A DNA stretch of 64,000 bases from Puccinia triticina (Eukaryota; Basidiomycota; Pucciniomycetes; Pucciniales; Pucciniaceae), in contig NC_070558.1 in assembly GCF_026914185.1 (NCBI RefSeq), positions 4,836,001 to 4,900,000 of the forward strand, in the 5' to 3' direction. Shown in pieces: positions 1 to 10,985 of the stretch; within the stretch, counting starts at the first letter, position 1; every line of letters begins with the position of its first letter. The translations under genes were made by a program, and so were the position numbers. The notes below the pieces were generated by a model. The model was not told the origin of the DNA and ran no database searches. It saw only the letters and a program-made list of their open reading frames with translations.

Positions 1-251
1 CTAGGGACCTTTGCAAGCTATTGCCGATTGGTGACTGGCTGTATTGTTCATTAGGTTCGTTGTGACTCCATTTGATGACTTGGTCATCTTGGAGTGCTTC
101 TGGATTATAGCAACCACGGGTGTGTGCCAGAGCCGCGCGGGTTGCTATATGCAAAAATTGAGTTGCCATCCCGGGGTTTTAGCAACCCGCTTTTACCTCC
201 CCGGGTGGAGATGCTCTTAGAGTGCATCAGCAAAGCCACCTTGGCCTCTAG

Positions 252-337
252 TAAAATCATAAAATCATAAAACTTTCAAGTGATGATTTCATATGTACCA
301 TTCTAGAAATATTGCTCTGATTTGAGTGCTTGGGTGG
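252..337 (-). repeat. Partial copy of AT-rich foldback MITE (family A)
   Basis: This stretch is the near reverse complement of 11285-11373. Both hold repeated AAAATCAT words followed by TATGTACCATTCTA and a conserved GAGTG(C/T)TTGGGTGG. A third relative lies at 25614-25720. The copy here is one arm only and sits just upstream of the copia remnant. Positions 1-250 show nothing I can identify. Confidence 0.6.
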
Positions 338-544
338 AACATACAGTTGCGTGCGGCATTCTACTGTACAGAGCTGCCTGCAAAACCTGTTGGGCTACGC
401 GGGGGAAAACCGCGACTGGGTCGGGGGTCCAGCACTCAAGAGTACATTTTTGGAGTCTACAGAGTGTGTAGATTCCAAATCTAAAGTGGCAACCAATTTA
501 GTCCAGCCAATTTTGATTTTTTTTTTGTTCACAGCCCATATTTT

Positions 545-2240
545 GCACCTCCCACCTCCTACTGTTCGGCTTCCGTCGCCCACCATGCCAGGACGCTCAT
601 CCCCTCCGGCCCGCAGGTCTTCTCCGTCAATGACTATGTCACTCCCTTCCGCTCCGCCGCCCCATGCACTTGTCTCCCCTCAGGGGACTAATCCGAGGAC
701 TGCGATATCACAACCACCAACACTCCCGCGTCCTGCAGAGGTTCCACTGCCCCCCTCCCCCCCTCCGGTCCCCTCTTCTCCGCCTGCCCGCCGTTCTGGT
801 CGATCCAGACAAGCCCCCGAACGATATGGACATTGGTCTAAAGTCGCGGCTCCCTCGGAGGATGTCGACACACCCAAGACCTGGCGTCAGCTACAACGGT
901 CGCCACACAAGGATAAATGGCTTAAAGCGGCATCTGAGGAATTCTCCTCTCTCCTGGGAATGGAGACATGGCGTCTGGTTCCGCGCCCCGAAAAGAGGCG
1001 TGTCATCAAATCTAAATGGGTATTTAAGGTCAAACGACGACCTGACAAGACTATCCAAAAGCTCAAGGCTTGATTAGTCGCAATGGGATATTCTCAGGTT
1101 CGTGGGATAGACTATGACGAGGTCTTCTCCCCAACGCTTCGTATGGAAACTTTCCGCTTGATATGTAGTCTTCTTGCCGTATGTCAATGGAAGGGGCGTC
1201 AAGTTGATTTCAAAACTGCTTTCTTGAATGGACATCTCGATGAACCAATTTACATGGAACAACCTGTTGGTTTTGAGGACCTCACCCGGCCCGACTTTGT
1301 CTGTGAAGTCACTCGTTCTCTTTATGGACTCAAACAATCCCCTCGCCAATGGAATCATGAGCTCCATGGTGCCCTTATTGATCTCGGTCTCTCTCAATCC
1401 CAGTACGACCCCACCCTCTATTTTCGCCTCGAAAACAAGAAGTTGGTCTGCGCGGTCACGGTTCACGTTGATGACCTTACGGTGGTGGGTGAACCGGATT
1501 CTGTGGACAATCTCATTTCCGCGCTTGGTTCTCGCTTCACTATTGGTTTGGACGAAGATCTGCATCACTTTCTTTCCATTAAAATCACAAGGGATGTTGA
1601 GAACCGTCTTATATACTTCTCTCAGTCTCACTATATTGAGGACCTCATTTCCCGTTTTCTCTGCGGCGACCTGATCTCTACCCCCACACCTACTGATGTG
1701 TCTTTCAAAGATCTTCGTCGTCGGAAACCCGATGAATCATCGTCTTCTGGCCCATATAATCAACTCATCGGATCTCTTCTCTGGGTCGCTCAATGCACCC
1801 GGCCGGACGTTTCATTTGCGGTGAACAAACTTTCACAATTCCTGAAGGATCCGTCTGAGGCGCATTGGGTAGCTGCGGTCAGAGTTCTTTGCTACCTGGC
1901 AACCACCAAACACCTCCGTCTCCGCCTTGGTGGTTCCGTCTCCTGTAGCGGGTTCTCAGATGCTGATTGGGCTGAGGATCGCGAAGACAGGCGGTCTACA
2001 TCCGCGTATACCTACCGCTTCGGTGATGGTGCTATTTCTTGGAAATCCAGAAAACAAGCAACTGTGTCCCTGTCAAGCACCGAGGCCGAATACAAGGCTA
2101 TGTCGGACTCATGCAAGGAAGGTCTTTGGCTCCGTAACATTCTCACTGAACTACAACTCCGCCCACGCCAGGCTCTTCCGCTCCACGTTGACAACGAGGG
2201 GGCCGAGGCTCTTGCGAATAACCCGGAAGTGGATCTTTGT
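545..2240 (+). pseudogene. Ty1/copia retrotransposon remnant (RT + RNase H)
   Basis: Copia polyprotein remnant. A proline-rich linker (about 560-830) leads into the reverse transcriptase, with KSKWVFKVKR at about 1010, VDFKTAFLNGHLDEPIYMEQ at about 1200, YGLKQSPRQWN, and the catalytic VHVDDLTVVG (two Asp) at about 1465. The RNase H part has SDADWAEDREDRRST and SLSSTEAEYKAM near 1960-2100. An in-frame TGA at 1071-1073 splits it, exactly where the family normally has Arg in KARLVAKG, so CGA to TGA is the simplest reading. Gag, protease and integrase are absent, and homology stops near 2225-2240 before the usual C-terminal end. No flanking LTRs were recognised. It cannot be functional as read. 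Confidence 0.9.
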
Positions 2241-2338
2241 TTTCATCCAGAAAAAATTCCAATTTCCAATTGTGTGAGTAGGAAATTTTACAAGCCAATT
2301 TCAGTGCAGCTTCATTTTTTATTTTTAAACATGACATG

Positions 2339-3621
2339 CACCAGGAAAAAAAAATAGTCACTTGATGGCAAGTGACATGATGCAGCTTTGGTTTCTGCTC
2401 CAGAGCTACTCCAGCGCTGCTCCAAGTCTGCTCCACCAGCACTTGTAGAGCTTACAGGACTGCACCAGAGCACTCAATGTGGAACAGTCAGCTGATCCTA
2501 ATTTTTGCCCAGGAACAGCTGATGCTCATCATAAGCTGAGCAGTAGGCATTGACTGAGCCTGGGCCGAAGCTGAGCATTGGCTGAGCCTGGGCCACAGCT
2601 GAGCATTGGATATTCCAAACCTGAAGCAAATCAAAGTGTCAGCTGGACCAAGAATATTCCAAATCTGAGCATCAGCTTAGCCAACAATGGTCCAAAGCTG
2701 AGCATCATCTTGGAAAAGGCTTGTGCAGACCTTAGGATCAGCTGGGAAAATAATGTTCCAAAGATTAACACCAGCTGGGCCAAAAATTTTCAAAAGCTGA
2801 GCATCAGCTGAGCCAATGCTGGTACAAAGCTGAGCATTGGCTGAGCCAAGGCTGTTCCAAAGCTGAGTATCAGATTTTTTGAGACTATTCAAAAGATTAA
2901 TATCAGCTGAGCCAAGGCTGTTCCACAGCTGAGCATCAGCTGAGCCAAGGGTGGTCCACAGCTGAGCATCAGCTGAGCCAAGGCTGGTCCACAGCTGAGC
3001 ATCAGCTGAGCCAAGGCTGGTCCACAGCTGAGCATCAGCTGAGCCAAGGCTGGTCCAAAGCTGAGCATCAGCTGAGCCAAGGCTGGTCCACAGCTGAGCA
3101 TTGTCTTAGCCAAGTTTGGTCCACAGCTGAGCATCAGATGAGCCAAGGCTGGTCCACAGATGAGCATAAGCTGTTACAGGAGTGGTCAGACTCAGAATCT
3201 GAGCATTGGCTGGGCCGAGATTTATCTAAAGCTGAAAATCAGCTGAGCCAATACTGGTCCAAAGCTGAGCATTGGCTGGGCCCATGATATTCCTAATCTG
3301 AGTCTAAGCTGAGCCATGACTGGAATAAAGCTGAAAATAAGCTGTGCCAGGACTTGTTCTGATCTGGGCAACAAAGCTGAGCATGAGCTGGGTACCAAGG
3401 CTGAGCATAAGCTGGGAGCTAAAGCTGAGTATCAGCTGACCAGAAATGGGGATCAGTGGTGCCCAGCAAAAACTGAGGATCTCCTGTGGAAATTCTTAAA
3501 GTGGTTAGATTGTGGGTAGATGGTGGGTAGATGATGGGTAGATGGTGGGTAGATGGTGGGTAGCCCGCTGGAGCTGGCATGATGTCACTTGTCATCAAGT
3601 GACTATTTTTTTTTCCTGGTG
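2339..3621. mobile_element. Nonautonomous TIR element filled with minisatellite
   Basis: The 45-bp terminal inverted repeats 2339-2383 and 3577-3621 match with only two differences; both hold a nine-A/T run and AGTCACTTGATG. Each TIR also contains its own hairpin (GTCACTTG/CAAGTGAC). ATG flanks both sides, a possible 3-bp target duplication. The interior has no conserved coding sequence and is mostly a 33-bp tandem repeat plus an 11-bp tandem repeat (GGTGGGTAGAT) at about 3510-3563. It lies about 100 bp beyond the point where copia homology ends. The superfamily is unassigned; a 3-bp duplication would fit PIF/Harbinger. Confidence 0.8.
2560..3300. repeat. 33-bp minisatellite
   Basis: Tandem units of about 33 bp built on CTGAGCATCAGCTGAGCCAA plus GGCTGGTCCACAG. 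They are nearly identical between about 2920 and 3110 and degrade toward both edges. Because 33 is a multiple of three, repetitive open frames appear on both strands. These are products of the repeat, not genes. Confidence 0.9.
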
Positions 3622-3844
3622 ATGCCCAGGTTAATTTTGGAAAACTAAGTTGCTGTAGTTTATCTGATCTTTACAACAAAAGGACCTCAGAACCCACCCG
3701 AGCATGCACGTTTTGGACACAAGCCTCTCCCACAGTTTGTGTGTTTGACGGAGAGGCTGTAGACGCTCAAAGCACGACATGATCGATGCTCGAGCCTCCA
3801 CCAACGGCAAACACTACAAAGCAACCCTCTTTCCCGATTCCCAA

Positions 3845-4165
3845 CAAGCAGTTCTCAGGCACTACGCCCGAGGCAGCTGGATTCTCTCTAGATATTGCCC
3901 AAGTTTACGGTCTCCAAATAGCTCAAGGTATTCCTTCTCTTTGATGCACTGGTGCCCATTGGTTGTGGTCAGTGTGACCTGATTATTGTTGATTGGCACG
4001 CCGGAAAAACTGCCACTGCTATGGACACCATCCTCAACCAGAAACAACGAGACCCAAAAGCTCTACTGCGTCGATGTCGCCGCTTGTCAAAAGAGATCCA
4101 CCGTCGCCCAGATTGCCAGCCCTGGGAAAAAAATGAGGCTTTGCCCTAACCCTAACCCCCAACGT
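3845..4165 (+). pseudogene. Decayed ATP synthase F1 alpha-subunit fragment
   Basis: Three blocks resemble mitochondrial F1-ATPase alpha. [12 protein letters not shown] (about 3890-3925) corresponds to the GIARVYGL region. [20 protein letters not shown] (about 3950-4010) corresponds to [20 protein letters not shown] with the Walker A lysine kept, and is followed by [28 protein letters not shown] (about 4058-4115) lies in a second frame. The region between the first and second blocks (more than 100 residues in the family) is missing, and a frameshift separates blocks two and three. It is a truncated, dead copy; whether it is a retrocopy or a fragment carried by a transposon is open. Confidence 0.7.
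4144..4159. repeat. Short interstitial telomere-like tract
   Basis: CCCTAACCCTAACCCC gives about 2.5 units of the common fungal telomere repeat, next to the ATP synthase fragment. It is too short to be more than suggestive. The rest of 4165-4521 (3' flank of the SQS1-like gene) shows no gene. Confidence 0.45.
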
Positions 4166-4521
4166 GAAGCTTTCATCTGGCTTATAACTACACCAGTCCA
4201 TCAGCAACTGGAGGGATAGCTGAGCGGCTTTGATCTGCTCCACCTTGGGAGGGACGGAATTGGTGGAGTTGATGATTTCATAGTGCTTCTATCTATGTTT
4301 GTAGCATGCAGTTCAAGAGATGTGTGTATGGATGGAGTAAGGAAGAAAACAAGTAGATCATGAAAAACGGGTTATTTTCTTTTCTCTGCGTAGTCTCTAC
4401 CATGACTGATTGGTTTGTTTTTCCCCCGATAGAGAGATTTGGAGTATTGATGGAGTATGCGATGAATGAACCGGAGGAAACTGGAGGAGAGAGAAAACAA
4501 GGCACTCGTGTGGGAGCGCAC

Positions 4522-7500
4522 TCAGCCCTGATAGTTTCTGAATTGGGAGGACAAGCCCAGGCCGCCCTTTGTGTTTTTCATGACGGCCATGATGGGTTTC
4601 TGGAGAGCGGAGGCGTTCTGGGGGTCGCCGATGGTCTGTCCGAGGGACCAGCCCATCTTGGTGAGCAGCTTGAAGCCGACGTTCTCGGCGCCGATGTGTT
4701 TGACGCCCTGGCCGACGAGCGCGCCCTCCCTGTTGCGCGGGACCAGGTTCGCGGCACTGACGCGGTGGCCGCCCGGGTCGGTGAACCGGTTCAGGATCTG
4801 GAACAGCGGCTGGCGGCTGCGCAGGATGTGCGTCGTCCGGTGCGTCCGCGTTAGCACCGGGTATCTGTGCTGCCCTTTGCCTCGAGACTGTCCCATCATA
4901 TCACAGAGTTGTTAGTCAGTGCTCGGCCCCCGGTGCCTTCCAAGATTTGTAAGGGTTGGTCAAGGAAAGAGCTTACTTGGCTCTTCATCTTGTAGAGGTG
5001 CGCGATTTCGTGCACGGCTGCTCGGCTCCTCTTGTCCACAGGGGGCAAGCTTAAGACCTGCTCCTCGGTCCTGAAGCAGATGAAGTCTCGGATCATCTCG
5101 TTCAGCTTGGGCACGTCCGGTGGAGGCTCCGAGCTTTCCTTGCGCGCCTCCTTCTTTTTCTGTTTCTTCGTCTTCGTCACGCTTAGCAGTCGAGCCTCCG
5201 CGCGTTCCTTCCTCCTCGCCGCTTTCCGCACCCGGTCCATCTTCCACTTCTTCTGCAAATCATCGATGAACTCGATTAACTCTCCATCAGAGTCTTTCTT
5301 CTCTTTTCGTTTGCCCTTGGGGTCTTTCACTGGCCAAAAAGATGGAACAAAAAAATGAGCTTTCTTCGAAAATAACAAAGGGGGGATGTAGTCTCTCTCC
5401 ATACCTTCCTCCACCAACGCTGCGGCCTCTTCTTCATCTGCCGAATCATCGCTTGATTCAGTCGACAAATCTGTGGACATCTCTAGCGATTTGTCTAGTG
5501 AGGTCTCGTCGATGTCCTGAGGAGAAATCATGAGTCAGCTCCTTGTCGTAATCATTTGGAGCTCTTCATCGACATCCTCACGCACTTCGTCTTCAGCGCT
5601 GTCATCATCTGATCCAGACTCTGTCCAAGGAGAGACGGTCGGATTACCCGGGCAGTTAGACGTGTCGATTAGTCTTAAGATCTAGGAGACAAAACAGGCT
5701 TGAGAGACAAAGCGAACCTGCAGAATCTTGGTCGGAATCCGATATATGGAGATCGAGCGCGTCGATCTTGTCATCCAGGGAATCCGAGCGGTCACTAGCC
5801 CAGCCTCGCTGGTCACGCAGGATGTCATCGTCGATTTGATCCGTGGCCGCTTGGGTGAGTTCGTCGATCGTGGTATGTTTGGTCTGGGCGTCCATGCCAT
5901 CCAAGAACGTTTTAGTGAAGCTGTCGGCGAGGAACTTGGAGGCGGAGTTTTGCGGGTCGGCCTCATCCCCGGATGCGCGCTCGGCCATCATAGCATTCTT
6001 GATATAGTCTTCGCAGAGCTCCTGCTCCTGCTTGTTCTTGTAGACACCTCTCTGGACCTTACTCGACGCGTTCGGGGCGTCCTTGTCAGCCGATGCCTCC
6101 TCCTCACCACTATCGGATCCCCAATCGATATCGCTCCCACTGTCGACATCGTCAGGACGATGGTTGGCGGGATCGACCGGCCGATCGTCGTGGGCATCTC
6201 GGCGTCTCTCTTTCCTCGCCTGGCGTTTCCGCGCCTTGATGTCTTTCTTCGACGGCTTGGAGGACAGTGTTTTCGCACGGGTTGGGTCCGGAGTCGGAGC
6301 TGCTTGATCGGAAGACACCGCCACATGGACCTCGTCGGTGATGGTCCGGAACAGATGCGAATCGTCGGCTTTGGAGGCCATGGAAACGCTCTGGTCAGGT
6401 CGGAAGACGATCCGCTCTTCGTCGTCGTCCGTCTCTTTCTCGATCGATCGTTGCTTGGCAACTGGTGCCGAAGGGTATGTGACTCTGTTGCTCGAATCTC
6501 CCTCGGCATCGATGAAAAATAGAGCGCCAGAGTCGGTGCTTGGCTCAGTCGCCAAAGCAGGTCTTGAAGGCTGAATATCGGAGGTGGAGGGTGTGACCTG
6601 CACAGTTTCCGAGGCTGCTTCGGTCGACGATTCTTTGGGTTGGACAGGCATCGATTGTGGCGCATTGGCGATACCATGGGCTTTAGGGCTCTCGCCGCTG
6701 TTGGGAGTTGGCGACTTGGTCTGGGACTCTCCTTTTGTAAGTGGTGCTCGCTGGGCTGATGAGGACTCGTTTTCAGAGCTGATGGCCGGTTGAGGCGGGT
6801 TGGACGGCAACGGTGAATCGGTTTGTTGGGCGGTGGATCGAAGGGGCTGAAAGACGGCAACCGGACTTTCCTTCTTGAAAATCCCTGGGAAATCCGTTTG
6901 CCACTGCTCGACGGACGCTGGGGTAACCTCCTCGATTTCCCACAGACGATCACTCGGCGAAGCGGGCGCGGGTTCCGGGAGTATTTCGGGAGGAGGTGGT
7001 TCGATCTTCTCCAACGCTGGCAAAGTCTTATGACTTTCAGCCTTGTGCTGTTGTTCAGGTGGGTTCATGAGGTCGGCTCCCTCGTCCACCTTCGGGGGGT
7101 TTTCTAAGGTCTTGTCTGTTAATGCAGTGGCCTTGACGAACTTGACTGGGATCCATAATCGTGGGTCGCTTGTTCCGCGGGTCGTACGTGGAGCTTCTGA
7201 TTGTGATTGTCCTGAATACGGGTTGTAGGCGGGCTTGGATGACGTGCCGCTGTGGAAACCAAGGCCTCCTCCACGGGGCGGTGGAGGCTGAGAAGCCTGG
7301 AAGGGTTTGTTGCGTGGGGGATAGCCGCGAGGAGTCGAGTGTCCTGACCCACTGGACGCATTATTGGAATGATTATTGGAATTAGCTGGACCGACGGGGA
7401 TTGTGACAAGTCAGTTGGTGCTGCTCAATCTATCGTTTTTTTTTTTTTTTTTTTTTTGGGAGGGGTGAGCTATTCTGCATACACCATGAGTTCTGTGCTC

Positions 7501-7771
7501 CTCGGCCCCGGCTACTGCCAGCCCAGCCTCGGGCTCTGCTGGCATGGGGATGTCGGTATACACCGCCGGATGGGGGGGCAGCTGCAGGGGGATTAGAAGG
7601 CTGATCGACTGGGGCCGGATTGAAGTCGCTCCCAAGGCTGCCTCCTCCCCGCCCTCGTCCTCGTCCGCCGCCCTGCTGGCCTCCGCCTCGGCCTCGGCCT
7701 CGATAGGGCCCTGGGGAGCCGTCCTGCTGGTCTCGCGGGAATCGTGCCGTGTTCGTCCCGCGGTAGCTCAT
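4522..7771 (-). CDS. SQS1: SQS1/PFA1-like R3H and G-patch protein
   Basis: Predicted nuclear RNA-processing protein; by family, Sqs1/Pfa1 stimulates the DEAH helicase Prp43 in splicing and ribosome biogenesis. Hand-built exons: 7771-7483, 7385-5718, 5620-5586, 5516-5405, 5329-4977, 4887-4522. All phases agree, giving 940 aa. The start ATG at 7769-7771 opens a GRG-rich N-terminus (MSYRGTNTARFPRDQQ), followed by a long acidic, Ser-rich disordered region. The R3H domain near the C-terminus has RAAVH (RxxxH) and the last exon ends in a G-patch (VGFKLLTKMGWSLGQTIG, then KGGLGL). The domain order matches yeast Sqs1. Intron 1 (7386-7482) contains an A tract of about 22 nt on the coding strand. Intron 4 (5330-5404) is a multiple of three and could be retained. 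The gene is head-to-head with tRNA-Leu, whose first base is 137 bp upstream of the ATG. Confidence 0.85.
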
Positions 7772-7907
7772 CGTTTCTTCTCTTTCCTTTGTCGGCTCCA
7801 GCTGGGCTGCCTGCTCCCGGCCCTGCCTGCGGAGCGACTTTATCTCCGCCAGGACTCTCACGCTCTCGCCGCCGGCTGGAAATCTGGATGCGTCGCTTGG
7901 ACGTCGT

Positions 7908-7911
7908 GCTG

Positions 7912-7945
<34 letters not shown>

Positions 7946-8024
7946 TGGCCATCAAATTACTTGCGCGACAAACGTGTGCATCCCAGTAGCGCAAGCTGCG
8001 GGGGTTCGAATCCCCCTCTCAGCA
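7908..8024 (+). tRNA. tRNA-Leu(CAA) with intron
   Basis: Class II tRNA. The acceptor arms GCTGAGA/TCTCAGC pair fully and the discriminator is A. The D-arm is TCCGAGCGGTCTAAGGA, the anticodon loop TTCAAG has anticodon CAA at 7942-7944, the variable arm is built on GCGCAAGC, and the T-arm GGGGGTTCGAATCCCCC is perfect. An intron of about 34-35 nt starts after position 37 (near 7946-7980), as is usual for eukaryotic tRNA-Leu(CAA). The 31:39 pair looks like an A-C mismatch. A TTTTT Pol III terminator follows at 8029-8033. Confidence 0.92.
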
Positions 8025-8297
8025 GACCTTTTTATGACTCAAGCCAATGCAACCATTACCTGTGCATTTCAAGTCTGATGTTTTTGCTGCAGAAGGAAAA
8101 ATTGAGCTGATTTTGATCTGTCCCCAACTACTTACAATTAGGGCCTGTACCATACAAACTCTATTTTTCCTGTGCAAAGAAAACAGCTTTCTTTTTTTCA
8201 ATATTCAGTTTATCAAGAGGTAAAAACAGCCTCCCATAATTGTGTACCACAACTGCAGGCTTCCTGCACTGCTCTCCCGGCCCAAACTGTGCATGTA

Positions 8298-9955
8298 CAG
8301 TGGGTCATCTAAAATTTTTGGCACCTCAATTTTTGATTTTTGAGGGCCAAGATGGACTTTTTGAGTTCTGGTTTTTTGCTCAGTGGGGCTCAGGAGGCTG
8401 ATAAGAAAGGATCAATTGAGCTTTTGATTGCAGCCTTGCCAAAAAAAGAGATAAAAAATAATACATAAACTGACAATTTTTCAGCTCTGTGGATATTTTT
8501 TTTAAAAATATCTGGTAAGCAGGGGGGGATAGGAAGGGAGCTGGGGAGGATGATTATAAGTTGAAATCTTAAAAAAAGAAAGTTTTCTTATTTTTATTTA
8601 TTTATTTTTGTTATCTTAGCTTATTTGACATGATGCACGCTTTTCTTTTGCAAAAAACAAAATAGTTTTTACCATTGCACTGATCCCCCATCAGCCTCAA
8701 TGACCTCTGCCATTTGTCTGGGCATTGACTCAATGAGGTTGTTGAGGATGTCGGTGAGAAAGTCGGCCCAAGCTTGGTTGAGTGCCTCGTGCATCTCCGC
8801 CACCGTTTTGGGTTGATAGAGTTTGTGGACGTTTCTCTTGAGGACAAGCCAGACGTTCTCAATTGGGTTCAGGTTGGGAGATTGAGCTGGCCAGTCAATC
8901 TTGTTGATCAAGTAGTCATCGAGGAACTCCTGGCTGACAAGGGCCTTGTGGACTGGGGAATTGTCCTCCATCAAGCTGAGCTCGTGCTCCGGGTCGAACT
9001 CCTCAAGGAAAGGAAGGAGGGCTTTTTCGTAGATGTTTTCAATGAATTTCTCCGCTGTTTGACTACCAGGAGGGACAACAGTGAGAGGAGCCCGGGTTTG
9101 GTCAAAAAAGCCCCCCCAGATCATGGTTGAAGTTCTGCCGCTCTTGAAAGTTGGGGCTAGATTCTTGGGGTTGTATTTCTCGTTCTTCTTTCACCAAACA
9201 ACAACCTGCTTGGAGTTCTTTCCAATCTCAAAAGATGATTCATCCGTCCAAAGGATTTTCCTCCAATCGTTGGAGGTCCAATCCTTGTGGCGCTTGGCGA
9301 ATTGGAGCCAATGGTGACGGTGGAGCTTGGTAAGGAACGGTTTTTTGACAGCAACTCGGTTCTTGAAACCAAGTTCATGGGCTCGGCGGCGAGCGGTGAC
9401 TGTTGCAATGGGCGTACTCAGCTGGTCTTTCACCTTGGCCATCCTCATTCGAGGATTTTCATTGAGAACATTTGTCAGCTGACGGAGTTCGCGGTCGTCC
9501 AACTTCCTTGGTCTGCCACTCCTAGGGGCTGTCACAACCTTCCCACGAGCTGCGGATCAAAGGATGATTGCCAAGACGGTTGTCCGTCCAATTCCTGTCT
9601 TGGATGCAATGGCCGTCGGTGTCATCCCAGCTTCTGACATGCCAACAAGCTTGGCCTTTTGCTCGGTCAAGAGATGGGGCTTTCTAGTTTGAACCATCTG
9701 AAAAAAAAGGCAAAAAAAAAAAGTTGATATCAATACTTGCAACACTGCATATATTACTTACACTGATTTCTGGAGGCCGTGCGGCCCATTCCAAGGGAGT
9801 TCCAGGTGTTGTGGTGGCTGGTTGTTGACCTTGAGGATTGTTGACCGCCTCCAGCAGCCTCAGGCGCTGCAGTGTTTACTTGTGACATGTTTCCCAGGTG
9901 AACCTGGGGTGTCACCCACTTTTACCCCGCGCCAAAAATTATAGATGACCCACTG
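8298..9955 (-). mobile_element. Tc1/mariner element with TIRs and TA duplication
   Basis: The 25-bp TIRs begin CAGTGGGTCATCTA and differ at one base (8298-8322, 9931-9955). TA flanks both ends (8296-8297 and 9956-9957), the hallmark of Tc1/mariner insertion. The length of 1,658 bp is typical. The transposase is on the minus strand. It is inserted about 150 bp inside the left end of the Harbinger-like element. Confidence 0.93.
8669..9697 (-). pseudogene. Tc1/mariner DD34E transposase, two nonsense codons
   Basis: Transposase reading from ATG 9697 (MVQTRKPHLLTEQKAKLVGM) through an HTH (TPTAIASKTGIGRTTV) and a GRPR motif to the DDE catalytic core. The first Asp is in WTDESSFEIG, the second in LMEDNSPVHKA, and the Glu in PNLNPIENVWLVLK. 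The second Asp and the Glu are separated by exactly 34 residues. All three segments stay in one frame but are cut by TGA at 9557-9559 and TGA at 9191-9193. In both places CGA (Arg) is the likely ancestral codon. No frameshifts are seen, so the copy is young but inactivated. Confidence 0.92.
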
Positions 9956-10429
9956 TACATATTGTCTTTCCCGTTAACCTTGGACCCGGCGCTTTTTTTT
10001 TTTATGGATTTATGCAAGAGTATTCAAAAACTTGAAATTGTGTTTCTGCCTTGGATGTCTCACGGCCTTCATGTTCCCTGTCAGGTTGGAAAGCGGCCGG
10101 GTTCTTGATTGGCCCCTCTGTTGGAGCAGAGGGCAATGAGTCGGAAAGCTTAGGGATGGGTCCCAGGGTCTACAAACTGCCCTGGTTCTGAACATGAGCT
10201 CGGATTTTCACTGGCTCTACTCCAACATCATCTACTGGAGAATGGTGGCTCCGAGGGTAATTTCCGGCGTCAGTCTTGTCTGACAGATGTCAGGATAAAA
10301 CCCCAGAGAAAAAACAACTGTATGTCTTATGTCAATACCAAGTCGAGGCAAAAGAGGTGCAAGCTTTTCGATAAAGACAATACATAAATACATCACACAT
10401 GGGTCCAGGGGGATGGAAGGTCCTCAACA

Positions 10430-10985
10430 CTAGGCCAATACATTCATTGTGTATTGGTCCAAGATGAGAGGAGGTGGGCCCAAACCTCTCCCTTCCTCTC
10501 CGACCAATCTATGTAGTGATTGTATCGGTTGGAGAGGAAGAATGAAGGAAATTTTCACCAACCAGTGCAATAGATGGGTCCATCCAAGGGCAAAGGGGAG
10601 ATGGATCCCATCAGACCAATACAATGTATTGATCTGAGGGGAACACTCCCCTTCTTCCTCTTGGACCATTTGTATATTGGGCAGAGAGGAAGAAGGGGAG
10701 GATTCCTCTCAGACCAATCCAATAGAGCGGTCCAAGAGGAAGGAGGAGAGAGCTACTTGATACATAGTATTGGTGACAGAACCCTCTCTCTTCCTCTCCA
10801 ACCAATCCAGTTGTATTGGTCTGAGAGGAAGGAGAGAATTCCTCTCAGACTGATAATATCAGTCTGGGAGGATAGATGGACCAACATGATGGGTTGGTCC
10901 AAGGTGAGAGATGGACCAATACATATGTTGCATTGGTCCAAGATGAGAGAGAGACCAATACACATGTTGCATCGGCCAAGGAGAG
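10430..10985. repeat. Array of short GACCAAT/ATTGGTC palindromes
   Basis: About nine imperfect inverted repeats of 20-30 bp occur every 55-80 bp, each of the form (G)ACCAAT-spacer-ATTGGT(C). Examples are around 10435, 10493, 10613, 10713, 10800, 10850, 10878, 10917 and 10951. They are separated by GAGAGGAAG-rich DNA. Open frames across it are artefacts. It lies inside the Harbinger-like element. A relative is at 17700-17755. Positions 9960-10430 hold nothing else I recognise. Confidence 0.65.

Noticed and set aside
2889..3167. 92-aa minus-strand frame with repeated PALAQLMLSCG
   Set aside because: It is a translation of the 33-bp minisatellite; the same happens on the plus strand.
7119..7409. 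96-aa minus-strand frame in the SQS1 locus
   Set aside because: It is an alternative frame of exon 2; the spliced model in the other frame is continuous for more than 500 codons.
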